Shown piece after piece: positions 1 to 11,568 of a DNA stretch of 31,060 bases. The stretch lies in the NCBI GenBank assembly GCA_009602725.1, contig WELB01000129.1, forward strand, positions 224,221 to 255,280, in the 5' to 3' direction. The notes under the pieces were generated by a model. The model worked only from the letters and a program-made list of their open reading frames with translations, ran no database searches and was not told the DNA's origin. Positions within the stretch are counted from its first letter, which is position 1; every line of letters begins with the position of its first letter. The DNA is from Spirogloea muscicola (lineage: Eukaryota; Streptophyta; Zygnematophyceae; Spirogloeales; Spirogloeaceae). The position numbers and the translations under genes are program-made.

Positions 1-2980
1 CCACCCCCCGCCGCCGCCGATCCCGCAGCCGCCGCGCCGCCCGCCGTCGCCCCATCCGCGCGCTCTCGGCGCCGCCAGCGGAGCCCGAGGGCGTGAAGTG
101 CCCCCGATGTCCCAAGACGTGTAAGAACGCCAAGGGCCTCGCCATACACGTGCACTCCTGCCTCAGCCTCGCCGGCGCGGCGCTCGCTGCGGCCGTCGCG
201 GCCTGCGGCCCCACCACCCTGTCCGAGCAGCCCCAGCCCAGGAGCTTATCACGGAGCAGCACACATCGCCTCCAGCCCAGGGGCCGCAGCTGCAGCTACC
301 CGCCGCGCCATCGCCTCCACTGCCGCCGCCTACACCAAACCCCCCTTCTCCGCCGCCGCCGCCTTCCCTGCCGTCCTCCATCCCGCCTCCCGAGTCGTCC
401 CCCTCACCGCCACCCTCGCCTCTGTCCCCCTCCTCGCCACCCTCGCCTCCACCATCAGCGCCGCTGTCCCAGCCACCTTCGCCACCGCTGTCCTTCTGAC
501 CTTGTGTCCATTTCCTCCTGCGCTCGCTGCCGCCGCCGCCGCAGCCGCCCTGCCCCCCGCCGTCGGCGTCATCGACGCCGCCTCCGCCATCCCCGCCTCC
601 ACCCTCGCCGAGCGGGCCGGCTCCACCACCTTCGCCCCCACCTCACTTGCCCGAACCACTGCTGTGCCAGCACTGCCAGAAGTCCTGCAACTCGCGGTCC
701 GGCCGGGCCCACCACGAGCGAGCCTGCGCACGCCACAACAAGCGTGCGGAGCAGGCGCAGAGCGCAGCGGCTGCTGGCAGCCGCCGGGGCGGACCAGGCA
801 GGCCAGTCCCTTCCGTGCCTTCCCCGCCCATGCCTGATCACTGACAGTGGCTGGCTAGCCTCGGCCTGGCCGCGGTCCACCGCCGGGCGGCCCTCCCGCT
901 ACTCCGCCACGTCCTGCATCGGGTGCGTCCGCACCTTCGCCACGCGCTCTGCCTGGTGACGCAGCGGATCGTCACGGACCACAGGGACGAGGCGGCGTGG
1001 AAGCTGTTCATCCTCTTCCCCTGGCTGCTACTCGGGCGAGCCTCTCCCGAAAGCTGTAAGCAGGGCCAGCAGCCCATCCTGGAGCATGTCCAGTTGTTCG
1101 AGAGCGGGCACTGGGAGGAGCTTCTGGCGCGATACGACGCAGCCGTGGCAGCATCTGCGGCCAACCACGGTGGCAAAGGGGCAGCGCCAGACAGGGCCGC
1201 CAGCGTCTGCTGGGCTCTTCGCTTCGGCCACGCAGATGAGCTCTCCTGGGCTGTGCAGGCCCTCGATGATGAGATGCTGGCGCCTACCAACGCTGCGAGA
1301 CGGGCGGCCTTGGACTCCCTGCACTTCCCGGCGCGCTCCCCCCTGCCCCCATGGCTGGCCACATTCGCACCGCCAGAGGAGGTCTTGGACGCCGACGCAC
1401 TCCGGAAGGCTCTGCAGAGCAGCCGCCTCGCAGCAGCCGGCGGCCCCTCCCGCATGCTCACGAGCACCTGCGGGAGATCTTCTTGGAGGGGGAGGCGGCG
1501 GACTTCCAAGCGCTGCTGCAGATATGCCAGCTTCTAGCCCGGGACCATGTAGCCCCGGCCAGCATCCGCGGCGTACTCTGCACCAGCACGCTGCTCGCCC
1601 TCGACAAGCTGAGCAGGGAGTCAGGCCCATTGCCATTGGGGAGGTCCTCTACCGTCTGGTGAGCCGTGTTCTCTGGCAGCAGCATGCGGGGCTGGCGCAG
1701 ATGCACCTGGCGCCACATCAGTACAGTGCAGGGCTGCGGATTGGGGGCAAGGCCGTTGTTCACGAGGTCCATGCGACCTTGGACCAACACCCAGGGTGGC
1801 TGGTACTGGCCGTAGACGTGCGTGACGCCTTCAACTGCGTGGGGCGCGACAGCATCGCGGAGGAGCTACAGGACACCTTCCCCTCCCTGGTCCCCTTATT
1901 CCGCCTTGGGTACGGCCAGCCCGGTGACCTTCTATGGAGGACAGGAGACGACCGGGTGGAGATTTTGCATTGCAAGACGGGAATCCGGCAAGGGGACCCC
2001 CTGGCCGGATTCTACTTTGTGCTCGCCCACAACCGGGCCTGCAGGTCACCGCGGCGGCACACCCTGGGGTCCTGCTGCCCACGTTCGCCAATGACACCAC
2101 CCTGGTCGGTTCCCCCGCAGAAGTGGCGGCAGCCTTCGTCGCCTTCGAGCAGCAGCTGGCCACCCTCGGCCTGTCCACCCTTGCTGGACAAGTGCGCGGC
2201 TTGGTCCCCCTGCGGCCACCCATCCACCCTGGCGCTGCCCCCCGTGTGCCTGACTCCTGCAGCGGCTTCACCCTCCTGGGGGTCCCCCTGGGCGCGCCGA
2301 CCTTCGTGGAGGGGCAGCTGCATGCCTGACTCGAGGAGCAACTCCAGCCTGCGGCCTGACTTCCCGAGCTGCAGGATATGCAGCTGGCTTTGGCCACGCT
2401 GACAATGGCCATTGCGCAGAGGCCCCAATACCTGGCGAGGGCCACCCCGCCGTCCCCAGGGGCGTTGCCGGCGTATGCGGCATTTGATGCAGGTATGGTG
2501 GCGAGCTTGGCGGCCCTGTCCGCCACCAGGGTTTCCCCCAGTCGCCTGCCGCTCTTCACCAGGCTTTGCTGCCCCTTGGCCACGAGGGTCTTGGCCTCCG
2601 CCCGCTCGTCCGTTCCTGCAAGGCGGCGTACCTAGGCAGCTGGGCGCAGACGGCCGCCTCGGTGTCCCAGCGATCCCTTGTCCACGGTCGGCGTGCGTTG
2701 GAGCAGGCGGTGGTGGAGGTGACCACGGGCCTGCTGCCCTTCAGGTGTCGCTCCGCTCAGCCCACCAAGAGCTGCTGGTGGCGCACCTGGACCCGGCTGC
2801 ACAGGCGGTCTCCTTCGAGCACCTCGCGCACACCGCTGACGCGCGCGTCCAAGCGCGCTTCACGGCCGCAATTGATAAGGCGGCCTTCGCCACCGCCCTG
2901 CAGCAGCTCCCAGCACTCGACCTGCGCCGGCGCGCTCGACTGCTCGACAGCACTCTCTCCCAGCTGCGAGTTTTGTAAGG
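1..2980 (+). pseudogene. RLE-type LINE retrotransposon, copy A (N-terminal fingers + RT, decayed)
   Basis: This is a decayed non-LTR retrotransposon body, open at the left window edge. Two CCHC-type fingers are visible, CPRC...H...C at 93-155 and CQHC...H...C at about 662-724. A Pro/Arg-rich linker leads into an RT. RT motif A (VDVRDAFN) is at about 1810-1836 and motif B (GIRQGDPLAG) at 1980-2009. Motif C reads F-A-N-D (2084-2098) instead of the usual Y/F-A-D-D, so a catalytic Asp is Asn. The post-RT region (LLGVPLGA, about 2272-2300) continues to a stop near 2978. Coding switches frame several times (about 840-1090, 2010-2050, 2330-2380, 2560-2750), so no full protein is possible. The RLE domain and 3' end are missing; the copy stops against an opposite-strand copy. 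RT family assignment is firm; the exact LINE clade (R2/NeSL-like by architecture) is inference. Confidence 0.85.
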
Positions 2981-3925
2981 AAAGGAGGGCCGGGAGCTAT
3001 TTCTCGACGGTGGCCTCCACCACTTGCTCGATTTGTGCAGCAGCCCCCAATGGAACTCCAAGCACCACCTTGCCGAGTTGGAAGCTCTAGCACCCTGCCC
3101 CCTGGCTGCCGTCTTAGCAGTTAGTGTCTTGCTTTTTGCACCATCCGGCCCCTCCTGACCTTGTACATTCTTTTGGGCTGGCCTCTCACAGCCACCAGTC
3201 ATTCGGAAACGCTGTTCTCTAGCACCCAGCCAGCAGCTCGATGGTCGGAATGGTGCCAATTGGCGACCATGCCGAATATTTGTCGGGGCGGTTTTGAGGC
3301 CAAGAGTATGCAGCTCTTGCTCTAAGGTGCTGTAAGCGCGGGTGACCTCTGCAGAGGGGCCCACCAAATTTGTGTCGTCTGCATAACTTGGCATAAGTAC
3401 CCCTAGGTGGGCCGCCGCCGTGGTGCGCAGCGCACGTAGATGAGCTACGGCGAAGAAGAAACCACCAAGATGGTCACCCTGTCGGGTGCCCGTGCAAGAT
3501 GGTAAGACGACCTGCGAGGTGCCCGCTCCCCATAGTGGGTAGATGGAGCCCCGTCAGTGCAGTGAAAGAATGGGACTAGGGAAGGAATGATTGTACGCAG
3601 CTCCTGTGCAATGGCGCGGTTGACGCTGTTGAAGGCGTTCTTGACGGCGACTGATAGGACCACCCAGCTGGGATTGCAGTACATGGCCGCCCTCAGGCCG
3701 TGGACGACAGCTTCTGCACCTTCTGCACAGAAAGCCCCGCGCCAAAATGGTGGGGGGAGAATTGGAGCTAGGCTGCTTCCTGGTGCTGCTGGAAAAGTGT
3801 TCTCGAGACCAGGCGTGTGAGGACCTCGCCCATGGCGATAAGGCGTACGCCCTCTGTGGGTTTGGAGAACCTTGGGGGAGGAGGCCACGCGCCACCGCCT
3901 GGCACACTTTGTGCAGTGTAGCTTG
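2981..3925 (-). pseudogene. LINE RT-core fragment, copy B, split by a nested tail
   Basis: Reading the minus strand from 3925 down: an R-L-I-A-M-G-E-V block, motif A region VAVKNAFNSV where the expected Asp is Ala, then motif C YADDT at about 3377-3391. The same element appears to resume at 3118-2985 with VLGVPLGA, the block that follows the RT in copy A. The interruption at 3120-3215 is a plus-strand 3' tail of the same superfamily, so copy B was the older target. Frameshifts and the motif A substitution make it inactive. Neither the N-terminal fingers nor the RLE is present. Confidence 0.75.
3120..3215 (+). repeat. LINE 3' tail nested in copy B
   Basis: It carries the tail signature: a GCACCATCCGGCCCC block, CCTTGTACATTC, then GGGCTGGC...CAGCC at about 3175-3193. 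The same GCACCATCCGG block precedes the tail near 3935. It separates the two parts of copy B on the other strand, so it inserted after copy B. Confidence 0.6.
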
Positions 3926-4490
3926 CTTTCTGCACCATCCGGCTCCCTCTTTCTTTGGCTTGGAATATTGTCCATTCTTTTTGGGCTGGCTTTGCCAGCC
4001 ACTCTTCTCTATGGGCGGGCACATTCCTTCAAACCTTGTCCATTCCTTTTGGGCTGGCCTCTCACAGCCATCAGTCAATTTGCCCGCGCATTCTTCTTTT
4101 CACAGCCCTTGCCCCCATTGGGAGAGCCACTTATCTTTCCCAGTCCTCGCCCCCATTTGGAGAGCCACTTCTCTTTGCCAGTCACCTTCTTAAAATCGGG
4201 CGATCATTTTGGTTGTCCTCGGCTGGCTCAACAGAGGTTAGTGAGTGCTTCGTGGCAACTGGATTCACTGTATGCTTCAGTGCTTTCTCTTCGTTTCAAT
4301 TACACGAACTCTTTATTTTTTTGGGGCCTTCAAGCTTTGTTCATTCTCGTTTTGTCAATTTTTTTAGGGCTGGTTTATTTAAGCAAGCGCAGCCAAATTG
4401 ACTTATCACAGCCACTTGCTCCATTGGGACGGCCGCTTCTTCTATTTCTGGGCTAGCAATCTCACAGCCACCGCCCTCTACTGGAAGCGT
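3926..4490 (+). repeat. Cluster of LINE 3' tails
   Basis: At least four tail modules follow each other. The first has hairpin GGGCTGGCTTTGCCAGCC at 3983-4000, followed by ATGGGCGGGC. The second has GGGCTGGCCTCTCACAGCC at about 4053-4071. The third and fourth are terminal pieces, CCCCCATTGGGAGAGCCAC near 4112 and CCCCCATTTGGAGAGCCAC near 4150. More degraded ones lie at about 4370-4475. Nearby open frames read as repeated hydrophobic peptides, but that is the tail sequence read through, not a gene. Confidence 0.65.
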
Positions 4491-4599
4491 CTTCCTTCTT
4501 GGACACGTGGACAGTAGCCCGATGCTCTTCCAAGAAGAGAAGTTTAAGAGCTGCACGCATGCACCGACCTCAAGGAGTAGGCAGCGCTCCAGCAGCAGA

Positions 4600-7500
4600 G
4601 GAAAATTTCTGTGTATTTGAAACAAACGAGGGCCAATGGCCAAGTACAGAAGCAAGCACATCTCTAGACCTACATAACTCTCAGCAAGTTGACCCGCTCA
4701 GTAACCACGGGTCAAAACATAAAGGTCACTAATCGATGCCTGAATACTAGATGTCAGATATGAAGCCCTTCTGCCACCTACTAGAGCTCGCCCAGCTTTC
4801 TGGTGCAAAGCATTAGCCTGGGCACGCTGCAAACAGGCCGATACTCGTCGTCGTAAGGACAAGCCCATTTCAGCCGGAAACACATCTGCACGCGTGTGGA
4901 GCCTAAATTGGTATATTCTGGAGAAGTGTGTGGAAACGAGGACCCAGACAGCCAAAGATGTCGACTGCCGCTGGCAGGAGCTGATCGCACTGGGGGTAAT
5001 CAGAGTAGTGCCGCAACTTTCTTTGTTCTGCACCGCCCACTGCGTGGCCAGCGATGTGTGTCGATGCTGGACCTTTATACGCCTTCGTAACAACGACATC
5101 GACTAAGGCCCGTGGTCCTCCACCAGGTTGCACGCCCACAATGTCAAGTGTGATGCGATGATGACGTCCCTGGGCGTCCGTGGTGATAGGCATGATATTA
5201 TTGACTTCCACATCCGCACGGTAGCAGGCGTCGCGCATCAAGCCCGCCAGGGCATCGCGGAGGAGGTTGTGGATGCCCACCACTTCTGGTCTAGTAGGGC
5301 ATCTCAGAGTGACGAGCTCAGCACGGAAGCCGCACTCACACTGGCGCACCCCAATCAGGCAGTTAGGTGGGAGGCCGAGGAAGAGTTGAAGCGACATCCG
5401 AAAGGCCTCGGAGCTGATGCTGAAAGCGTTGGCGACGGCGTGTGAGGTTATCCATTCTGTGGCACCAGGTGTGGCTAGAGAAGTAAGTCTTGCCAGGCTC
5501 CTTGGAATGTTCTGAATCTCTGGCAGCCTCCTCAACCTTCTGCGGCGCTCGTCTTCCACAGCCGTAACCAGTCTGGATTGTGCCCCTCTATCCGAAGCTT
5601 GGGCGAGGGTGGAGAATGGTGTGAGTAGGGGTTGGAGGGAGGGGAAAGAGCCGATGGCTGAGTCGCAGATGCTCCTCAGATTCGCTTGGAACAGGAAGCA
5701 GCCTTCCTCCACGTTGCGTACAGGATCGTGGAGGCAAGGGAAGCGCGTGGGGAGCAGAGAGGCGATCTGGTGCCAGCAGCCCAGGAAGGCTGCTTGCGCC
5801 GTCTGCTCCAACGACCGGCAGCCAAGGCCGCCCATGCGAGTGGAAAGGAAAGCCTGGAGGGAAGATGAAGCGGAGGAGGAAGATGAAGAATGTAGAAGGG
5901 ATGCCAGGGACTGCAGAAGGGCGTTGTCGAGTTCCTTGTAAAGCTCGCCGACCATGCCCATTGGGGCAACTGTGCGTTGCAGGTAGCATGCCTGTTGGCC
6001 GATGCAGCGGGTGAGAATGGCCAACGCCAGCTGTGTGTCTCCAAGGAGGGGAAGGGAAGGGAGGGGGGCGAGGTGTTGTTGGAGGCGTTCCTGCAAGTCC
6101 ACCGCCACGTGAGCTGGTGTGCCGAGGGGGACCTTTGAGGATGGCCAACCCATTGGCAGGGGTCTGGTAGCCATGGGGGAGCTGGAGGTTGGCGGGGAGA
6201 CCGCGTGGGGAGCATGCCACGCTCTTGGACGGGCAAACCCGCAGGCCCATCAGGTCCAGTTCACGAACGAGCAAGGGGTAAGCCGCCATGACTTCAGCTG
6301 GAGGTCCAATGATGTGTGTATCATCCGCGTAGGAGGGGAAGAGGAGGTCGGGGTGTTGGCTCTGGGTGCGCCGTGTAGCCCGCGGCAATGTGCCAAGGCA
6401 AACAGGATTGGGCTAAGGGGATCCCCCTGGCGTGTGCCAGAAGGTGACCACAGCGTCTTCCACGACTCTCCGGCTTGCCACAGCAGCCGCCCTGGGCGGC
6501 CATAGGCCATGAGGAAACAGGGTATAAGAGAAGGGAAGTGGTCGCGCAGCTCCTCCATGATGACGCTGCGCTCCACTGTGTTGAAGGCATTACTGATATC
6601 CAGTCCAAGGACCATCATTGAAGGGTCCACGTCGAGTGCAGCGCGGATGCCGTGGACGAGGGCCTCCGCCCCGCAGGACATGCCAGCACCAAATTGGTGG
6701 GGTGATAGGTGGCTGGTCAGCTGGGGTTTGAGCTCGCTGCACACGGCCTTTGATACCAGCCCATGATAACCTCCGTCGTTGCAATAGGTCTCACATAGCC
6801 TGTCGGCTTCGTAAGGGCCAGCAGGTGGCTGCAGTTTAAGGCGTCGGCAGTACGTGGTGGAATGGCAGCCCTGGCTATGCGCCGGCAGGTGGACAGGAAC
6901 AAGGAGAAGCTCCTCTCATCCCCACCAAGGAAAAGGTCCTGTAGGTGCTCAAAGAGCCATCCAGAAGGGCCTCCAGACACTTGCCGGGGGGCTTTGGTCA
7001 GGGCCACACGAAGCGCCTCTGCTGATAGGCCACGAGGACTGGGGAGCTCGCCAGCCCAAGGCTCGAGGGGGTGTTGTGGGGGGGGGGTGGAGCTGTCGCA
7101 AGATAGCCTCCGTGGCGTCGTTGGTAGTAGCCAGGGGGTCAGGGCAAAGGGCCTGAGCGGCCCGGGAGAGTTCTCCTGCCCTGCCAAAGCGTCTTGCGCG
7201 CGCTAGATTGCCAGCTGTGGACTGTTGAGAGGGCTGATTGACTGATCCATTGCGCGCCCGCCGCTGTGAGAGCATGACCCGACCAGCTGCTGCACGCTGC
7301 TGAGCCGACTCCTCCCATTTTCCGCTCGTAAATTGAGCCAGTCTGTCCTGGAAAGTCTTGCGGCCACTGACGCCGAAAGAGGGTAGATGGCCAAGAACAA
7401 GCTTGGGAAAAAGCATGTACAACGCCCAGGCCGCCTCGTCCATAGAGTCCACTTCGATGCGTGCGAGGTAAGGCGTAAGAACCTTGGGGCACTCACGGCG

Positions 7501-8555
7501 TGCCCATCTGGGAATGTGGCGTAGGTTTTGAAGGCTGTCAGGGATGAGAAGGGAGGTGAGGTCCACTGTGGCAGCCCAATGCTAGCTCTCTGAAGAAGGG
7601 GGTGGTGGAGGCCGGATGGTGCCCGGCACATGTGAACTTGCTGTCAGCTCCTGCTGATTCTGGCGATTGCGGCAGTGATAGGCATGGACTGGCAGCGCTC
7701 TCGTGCTGAAACGTTGCTGGCATACTGGGCAGGGGACTCTCTGGCCTGGCGCATTTGGGAGGCCCGAGTGGGAGTGGGCTCCGTTCTTGAGACCGACCTT
7801 GCCGAGGGCGAGGTCGTTCTTGATGGTCACCAGCTGGATGGCGTCTCACGACAACAGGTTGAGGCAGCAAGGGAGATGGAGGTATGGGTAGAGGTAACAG
7901 GGGTGGTAGAGGAAGCAATGGAGGCGGCGGCACTGGTGGTGGTGGTGGTGGTGGTGGTGGAGGTGGTGGTAATGGTGGTGGTGGTGGCGGTGGCGGCTCA
8001 GGGGTGGGAATTGGTGCAGGCACTGGTGAAAGCACAGCTGGAGCTTGGGCGTTGCCTTCGAGTCGAGAGTAGATGCAGCAGACTTTGCGGCCGGCAGGAA
8101 AGAAAGGGCCCGTCCGCAGTAGAGGAGTCTCTTGAATGTGCCGGGCTGATGACAATTCCGACTCGGTGGTCCATGTTGGAAGCCTCGGACCCTGCATCTG
8201 AGGAGGCCGAGACGGGGTCCGCAAGCCGAGCTGTCTCATCAGGAGCAGGGACTGCAAGGAGGGGCTCGGGCTCCACAGCCGTCGCCGGGGAGGGGCGTGA
8301 AGGAGCTGAAAGGTGCCGGTGAAAGAGTGGGAAGTGTCGGCCACTGAGGCAGTGGCAGCCCTCGTTGCAGCAGTCGAGCTGCGGGTGCCGTAAGGGCGAG
8401 GGGCGCGCCGCGACGGGCTGCGCGCCGCGGCTCGACCTTTGGCGGCCGCCGCCATAGCGGTGAGGTCGGCCAGCGGGCGGTGGGCGGTGGGCCGCGGCGG
8501 CGGCGGCGGCGTGGCGGGGGGGGAGGGAGCCGTTCGCCATCTCGCTGAAGAAGCC
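4600..8555 (-). pseudogene. RLE-type LINE retrotransposon, copy C, the longest copy
   Basis: This is the most complete element in the window, read from 8555 down. It has a low-complexity Pro-rich N-terminal part, a CPVC...H...C finger (about 7655-7714) and a linker with helical segments. The RT has motif A DISNAFNTVER (6568-6606), motif B GTRQGDPLSPILF (about 6394-6440) and an intact motif C YADDT (6317-6331). A long connector follows, then a C-x-C finger (about 5330-5346). RLE-like residues are an Asp in RITLDIV (5138-5162), an Asp in ALVDVVV (5081-5111) and a later K-L-R-H-Y. The coding part ends ISDLYVLTRGY-stop at about 4698. A 3' UTR of about 95 nt carries TTGGCCATTGGCC and ends near 4600. 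At least five frameshifts break the single ORF (near 7900, 7150, 6740, 6200-6380 and 4950). Catalytic residues look largely kept, so decay may be recent. Confidence 0.85.
7915..8005. repeat. (GGT/GGC)n tract inside copy C
   Basis: A near-pure GGT/GGC triplet tract on the plus strand encodes poly-proline in the sense (minus) direction of copy C. The frame of copy C changes around here, so slippage of this tract is a plausible cause of one frameshift. Confidence 0.8.
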
Positions 8556-8709
8556 AGTGGACTTTCCTGCAGCCGGGTCGTTAGCGCAGGTGTACCGGAT
8601 GCGCTTGGCCGTTTCGCTGCAGCGGCCTATGGCCCGCGCGCTGCACCTCGCTGCTGCCTCTGGCTCTGGCCTGGCGACCCACTTTCAGGAGCCTAGCGTC
8701 TCTGACCTG
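8555..8709 (+). pseudogene. LINE C-terminal fragment
   Basis: It encodes AAGSLAQVYRMRLAVS, then ARALHLAAASGSG and SVSDL, matching the end of the intact RLE ORF at 26600-26770. The match stops right after S-D-L, where an opposite-strand tail starts. The left end abuts the 5' end of copy C. Confidence 0.75.
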
Positions 8710-8830
8710 AAGAAGGAGAAGAAGAAGTGGCACTCCCAATGGGGGCAAGGGCTCCGGAAAGCCAGCCCAAAAAGAATTGACAAAGATTTGGAAGGGCCTA
8801 TAAGCGATTAGCAGCTACAAAGAGGCCTGT
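8710..8830 (-). repeat. LINE 3' tail, type B
   Basis: On the minus strand it reads GTAGCTGCTAATCGC..., a GGCCC block, TTGTCAATTC, GGGCTGGC...AGCCC, then TTGCCCCCATTGGGAGTGCC and a CTTCTTCTT end. It joins head-on with the plus-strand C-terminal fragment at 8709. Confidence 0.75.
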
Positions 8831-9725
8831 CATGCGAGATGGCGTCGATCGCCAATGGCGTCGATAGGTCTAGAATAAAGACAAATAGTGACGTGCTAGA
8901 CTACACATGTAACAAACCGAGTGGAATTGTCGATCCCGTTGGCCAAGCTGAAGGAAAACAGTCCAACGAGAGGCCCACATTGAGATTGTCAACAGTCCCA
9001 CAACATAAGAAGCAGTACAGAATTGTCCATATCAGAACCTGTAGCTTCCCCCCCCCCAACTGTCAGTCCTGGCACAAGATGACAAGTTGGGTGATACATT
9101 TGAGTGATGCACACAGAGCACATCATGCTGTGTAACAGGATGTTCACCAGTACATTCACAATCATTTATCTTCACTGGAATCAACGTAGTCTCGATGCTC
9201 AGTGATTTCCAGGCTTCAGGTACGACTTCAGCATTTGCGTGATGTCATCCTTCTGTAAAGCGAATATGTCAAGAGAAGTATGCCAGTCTGACTACCTCGC
9301 AGAACTGGAATATCTCCAAATCAGAGTATATCATCAGGAACATCAACTATAGATGCAAAAGATGTAGATGCTGATAAATAGATGTGAAAATATTGACCAA
9401 ATATTGAGATACAGGAACAGTCTCAACAACTACAGTCAAACAGTCCATGCAGCAAACTCAAGCTCGAAAATTCGCATGACAAGTGAACACAAGTGAACAA
9501 GTTGTGTGCCGCTGTCTACGGAATAGTTGGTCCCCCGTAACCAAGGTAACGAGACCATCCGAAGATCGGTACTATCTAACTTGGTAACGAGACCGTCCGA
9601 AGATCGGCCCTATCTATATTCTCCAGGGTTCTTAGGAGGCCGAAACGGCGCGTCCTCTTTATCTTAGTGTTATAACAAACAATGGCTCCAATAGATGCAA
9701 ACAAGCAACGGATGTGATACGTGCA
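8831..9725. other. AT-richer region, no recognised gene
   Basis: Base composition drops sharply compared with both flanks. No long ORF or tail module is seen. On the minus strand near 9219-9265 a possible splice acceptor (CTTTACAG) is followed by a short open stretch ending LKSYLKPGNH-stop. It could be a terminal exon, but I recognise no family and cannot find the preceding exon. Confidence 0.35.
9545..9615 (+). repeat. Imperfect tandem repeat, 33-nt units
   Basis: Two copies of a unit starting GGTAACGAGACC and ending CTATCT lie at 9545-9577 and 9583-9615. They differ at three positions. Confidence 0.85.
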
Positions 9726-9754
9726 CCCTAAACCCCTAAACCCTAAACCCTAAA
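9726..9754 (-). repeat. Interstitial telomeric repeat (TTTAGGG)4
   Basis: Four CCCTAAA units (9726-9732, 9734-9740, 9741-9747, 9748-9754) with one extra C at 9733. The minus strand therefore reads TTTAGGG, the plant and green-algal telomere repeat, running away from the retropepsin fragment on its right. The repeat supplies that fragment's stop codon. Confidence 0.9.
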
Positions 9755-9978
9755 TACCAATGATGTTGTCCGTACGACCAGTGGCAGTCTTAATCCTCAT
9801 GTCACTAGGGACATTATCACAGGACTGCAGCTTCAATGCAGCAACCATTTTTCTGCCCAGAAGTACAGGTTGAGCACCTGAGTCGATGAGAACCAGTGAA
9901 ACACGTGCTTGACTGTCTACTGAGTAGAGAGCATACACAAGCAAATGTGCAATCCCTTGTCCACAAGATGATGTGCAA
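9750..9978 (-). pseudogene. Retropepsin-like aspartic protease fragment
   Basis: An open frame of about 75 codons on the minus strand contains VSLVLIDSGAQPVLLG. This is the D-S-G active-site turn of a retroviral-type aspartic protease, with the hydrophobic run before it that forms the strand into the turn. Downstream MRIKTATGR fits the flap region of LTR-retrotransposon proteases. The frame is cut off by telomeric repeats: its last codon ATT takes two bases from them, and TAG (9752-9750) lies entirely inside them. Upstream the frame is closed by TGA near 9980. It is probably a remnant of an LTR element; no RT or integrase is present. A cellular retropepsin-like protein is a less likely alternative. 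Confidence 0.65.
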
Positions 9979-10867
9979 GGTCAGTAAATATCAATCGATG
10001 TTGGTGCTTCTAGGCATCAATGCACAGCCTTTACTGATGCAAATTGAGAACCAGTGCTCACTCTAGTGTGGCTTGTGACACGCAGCTCAATACTCGAGGC
10101 TACTTACCACAGAATCACCACGACTGCTCGCAGTCGCGCTGCGGGTCCGTGCGAAGGTTCACTAGCTGCTGCAGCTCCTGCCCAAGGCTCTACGCTTCGA
10201 TGGTGCGGCGTTGGCGCAGGCGTGGCTCGCGGCAAGAGGGTGAAACTTGCAAAGCGGACTGCTTTGCAAGGGCTGCTCGCCCCGACTTGGGCCCGGCGCG
10301 GCAAAGATCCTAGCGCTACCTGATAGGCCCGGCTCGGCCGTCGGCTACGCTGGTTGGTTAGCTGGATGGCCGGTTGTCGTGGACCGTCACCCGTCCCAAT
10401 GGCTGGCTCGACCGTAGGATGGTTATCGTCAGCCGTCCGTTCCACGAGCGCCCCGCCACCGCTCCTGCAGCGCCCACCTTCACGGTCTTGTGGGTAGTTG
10501 AGGTGCCTTCAGATGAGCTTCCCTCGTTGCGCCTCGAACGGTCTTCTGACGGTCGGCGTCGCGTGTGGGCCTGGGCCCTTGTAGTTGCTCCGTTGTTGTT
10601 GTCGCCAGCATTTGATGTGCGGTCGATGTCGTTGTTGTCGTTATTGTCGTCGTTGTCGTCGTTGTCGTCGTCCGCATTTGAGCGGTCACCGAGAGAGAGA
10701 AAGGGTCAAAGATGGGTGGTCCTCCATTGTTAGCGTGAATCACACACAAATGTGTATGAGTCAGCCTAGGAGGCCACGTGTGAAGCCCAGTCAGCTGTCC
10801 TAGTCAGATCGACACAAATAGGCAGTCGACAGGATATAGCACGACAGGCCGGAAGATGCTATGTCGA
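9979..10867. other. No confident gene; possible remains of an LTR element
   Basis: The segment is mixed. Minus-strand frames between 10104 and 10749 are rich in Arg, Pro and Thr and lie upstream of the protease fragment, as a gag region would. No zinc knuckle or recognisable capsid block is visible, so this is only a positional guess. Confidence 0.25.
10622..10674 (+). repeat. (GTC/GTT)n microsatellite
   Basis: Triplet repeat of TCG/TTG units, encoding a poly-Thr run on the minus strand. Confidence 0.85.
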
Positions 10868-11568
10868 ACAGGGGGAGGATGGATCACTCAGTAGGTACGA
10901 GTGAGTAGCCTCAGATCCGACAGACTAGCTGCTGGGAAACTGTCCCCCTGACGAAAGCCGGACGCCACAGCGAGAGCACGGCCAGCACGCAGATGCAGAG
11001 CGTGGGCCATGGACCGCTGGAGGGATTTGACAACCTCATACAATATACCTGAGCCCACGAGCCAGCTGCGTTGAAGTCAGCCGGCTCGCCGCGCCTACTG
11101 GACACAGCGCGCCGCGCAAGCCTGGCCAGCAGGTCGAGCCACTGGGACCCAAGAGCCCCGTGCACGTCCACAGCCAGGGGGACGAATTCATCTGCAGCCG
11201 GGTGGTCGGCGTGTTTGGCCGCCTTGCTGCGAGCGGCCTTCGCCGCAGCGTGGCCAGCCCGCGAGGCAGAGAGCCCCGGGTTGGAGCGGTCGACCACATC
11301 AGTGGTGACCACGTCGGCGATGATGCGCGCGCCGCCGCCCCGGCGTTGACGCCACCAGGTCGACACGGCGCGTGTGGAGGCCGTCGGCCTTCTCGAGGAT
11401 TGGCATAACAGAAGAGTTCTCCATGACCACCGTGTAGCCAGCCTCCTGAAAGATGCCAAACACTGCGTCGCGCAGGAGATCGTGCGCAGCTGTGCGTTCG
11501 CCTCCTGTGGCGCAGCGGAGGATGTGCGCCGCCAGCTCCGCCGGGTCCGTCGACCGAGTTTCGCAGCC
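10868..11568 (-). pseudogene. LINE RLE-domain fragment, copy D
   Basis: Read from 11568 down: DPAELAAHILRC finger half, ERTAAHDLLRDAV, TRRVDLVAS (catalytic Asp), then after a frameshift near 11330 RIIADVVTTD (second Asp) and SKAAKHADH. It ends with a C-terminal part and a stop region near 10885, with TACGAGTGAGTAGCCTC on the plus strand. It matches the intact ORF at 26010-26792 throughout. 5'-truncated and frameshifted, so inactive. Confidence 0.8.

Noticed and set aside
93-959. Arg/Pro-rich 288-codon ORF as an independent gene
   Set aside because: Only its beginning, the zinc finger, fits the retrotransposon. The rest is GC-rich read-through after a frame change.
7884-8072. Glycine-rich protein on the plus strand
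   Set aside because: It is the antisense reading of the poly-Pro tract of copy C.
9726-9754. A true chromosome end
   Set aside because: Only four repeats, with ordinary sequence on both sides; it is interstitial.
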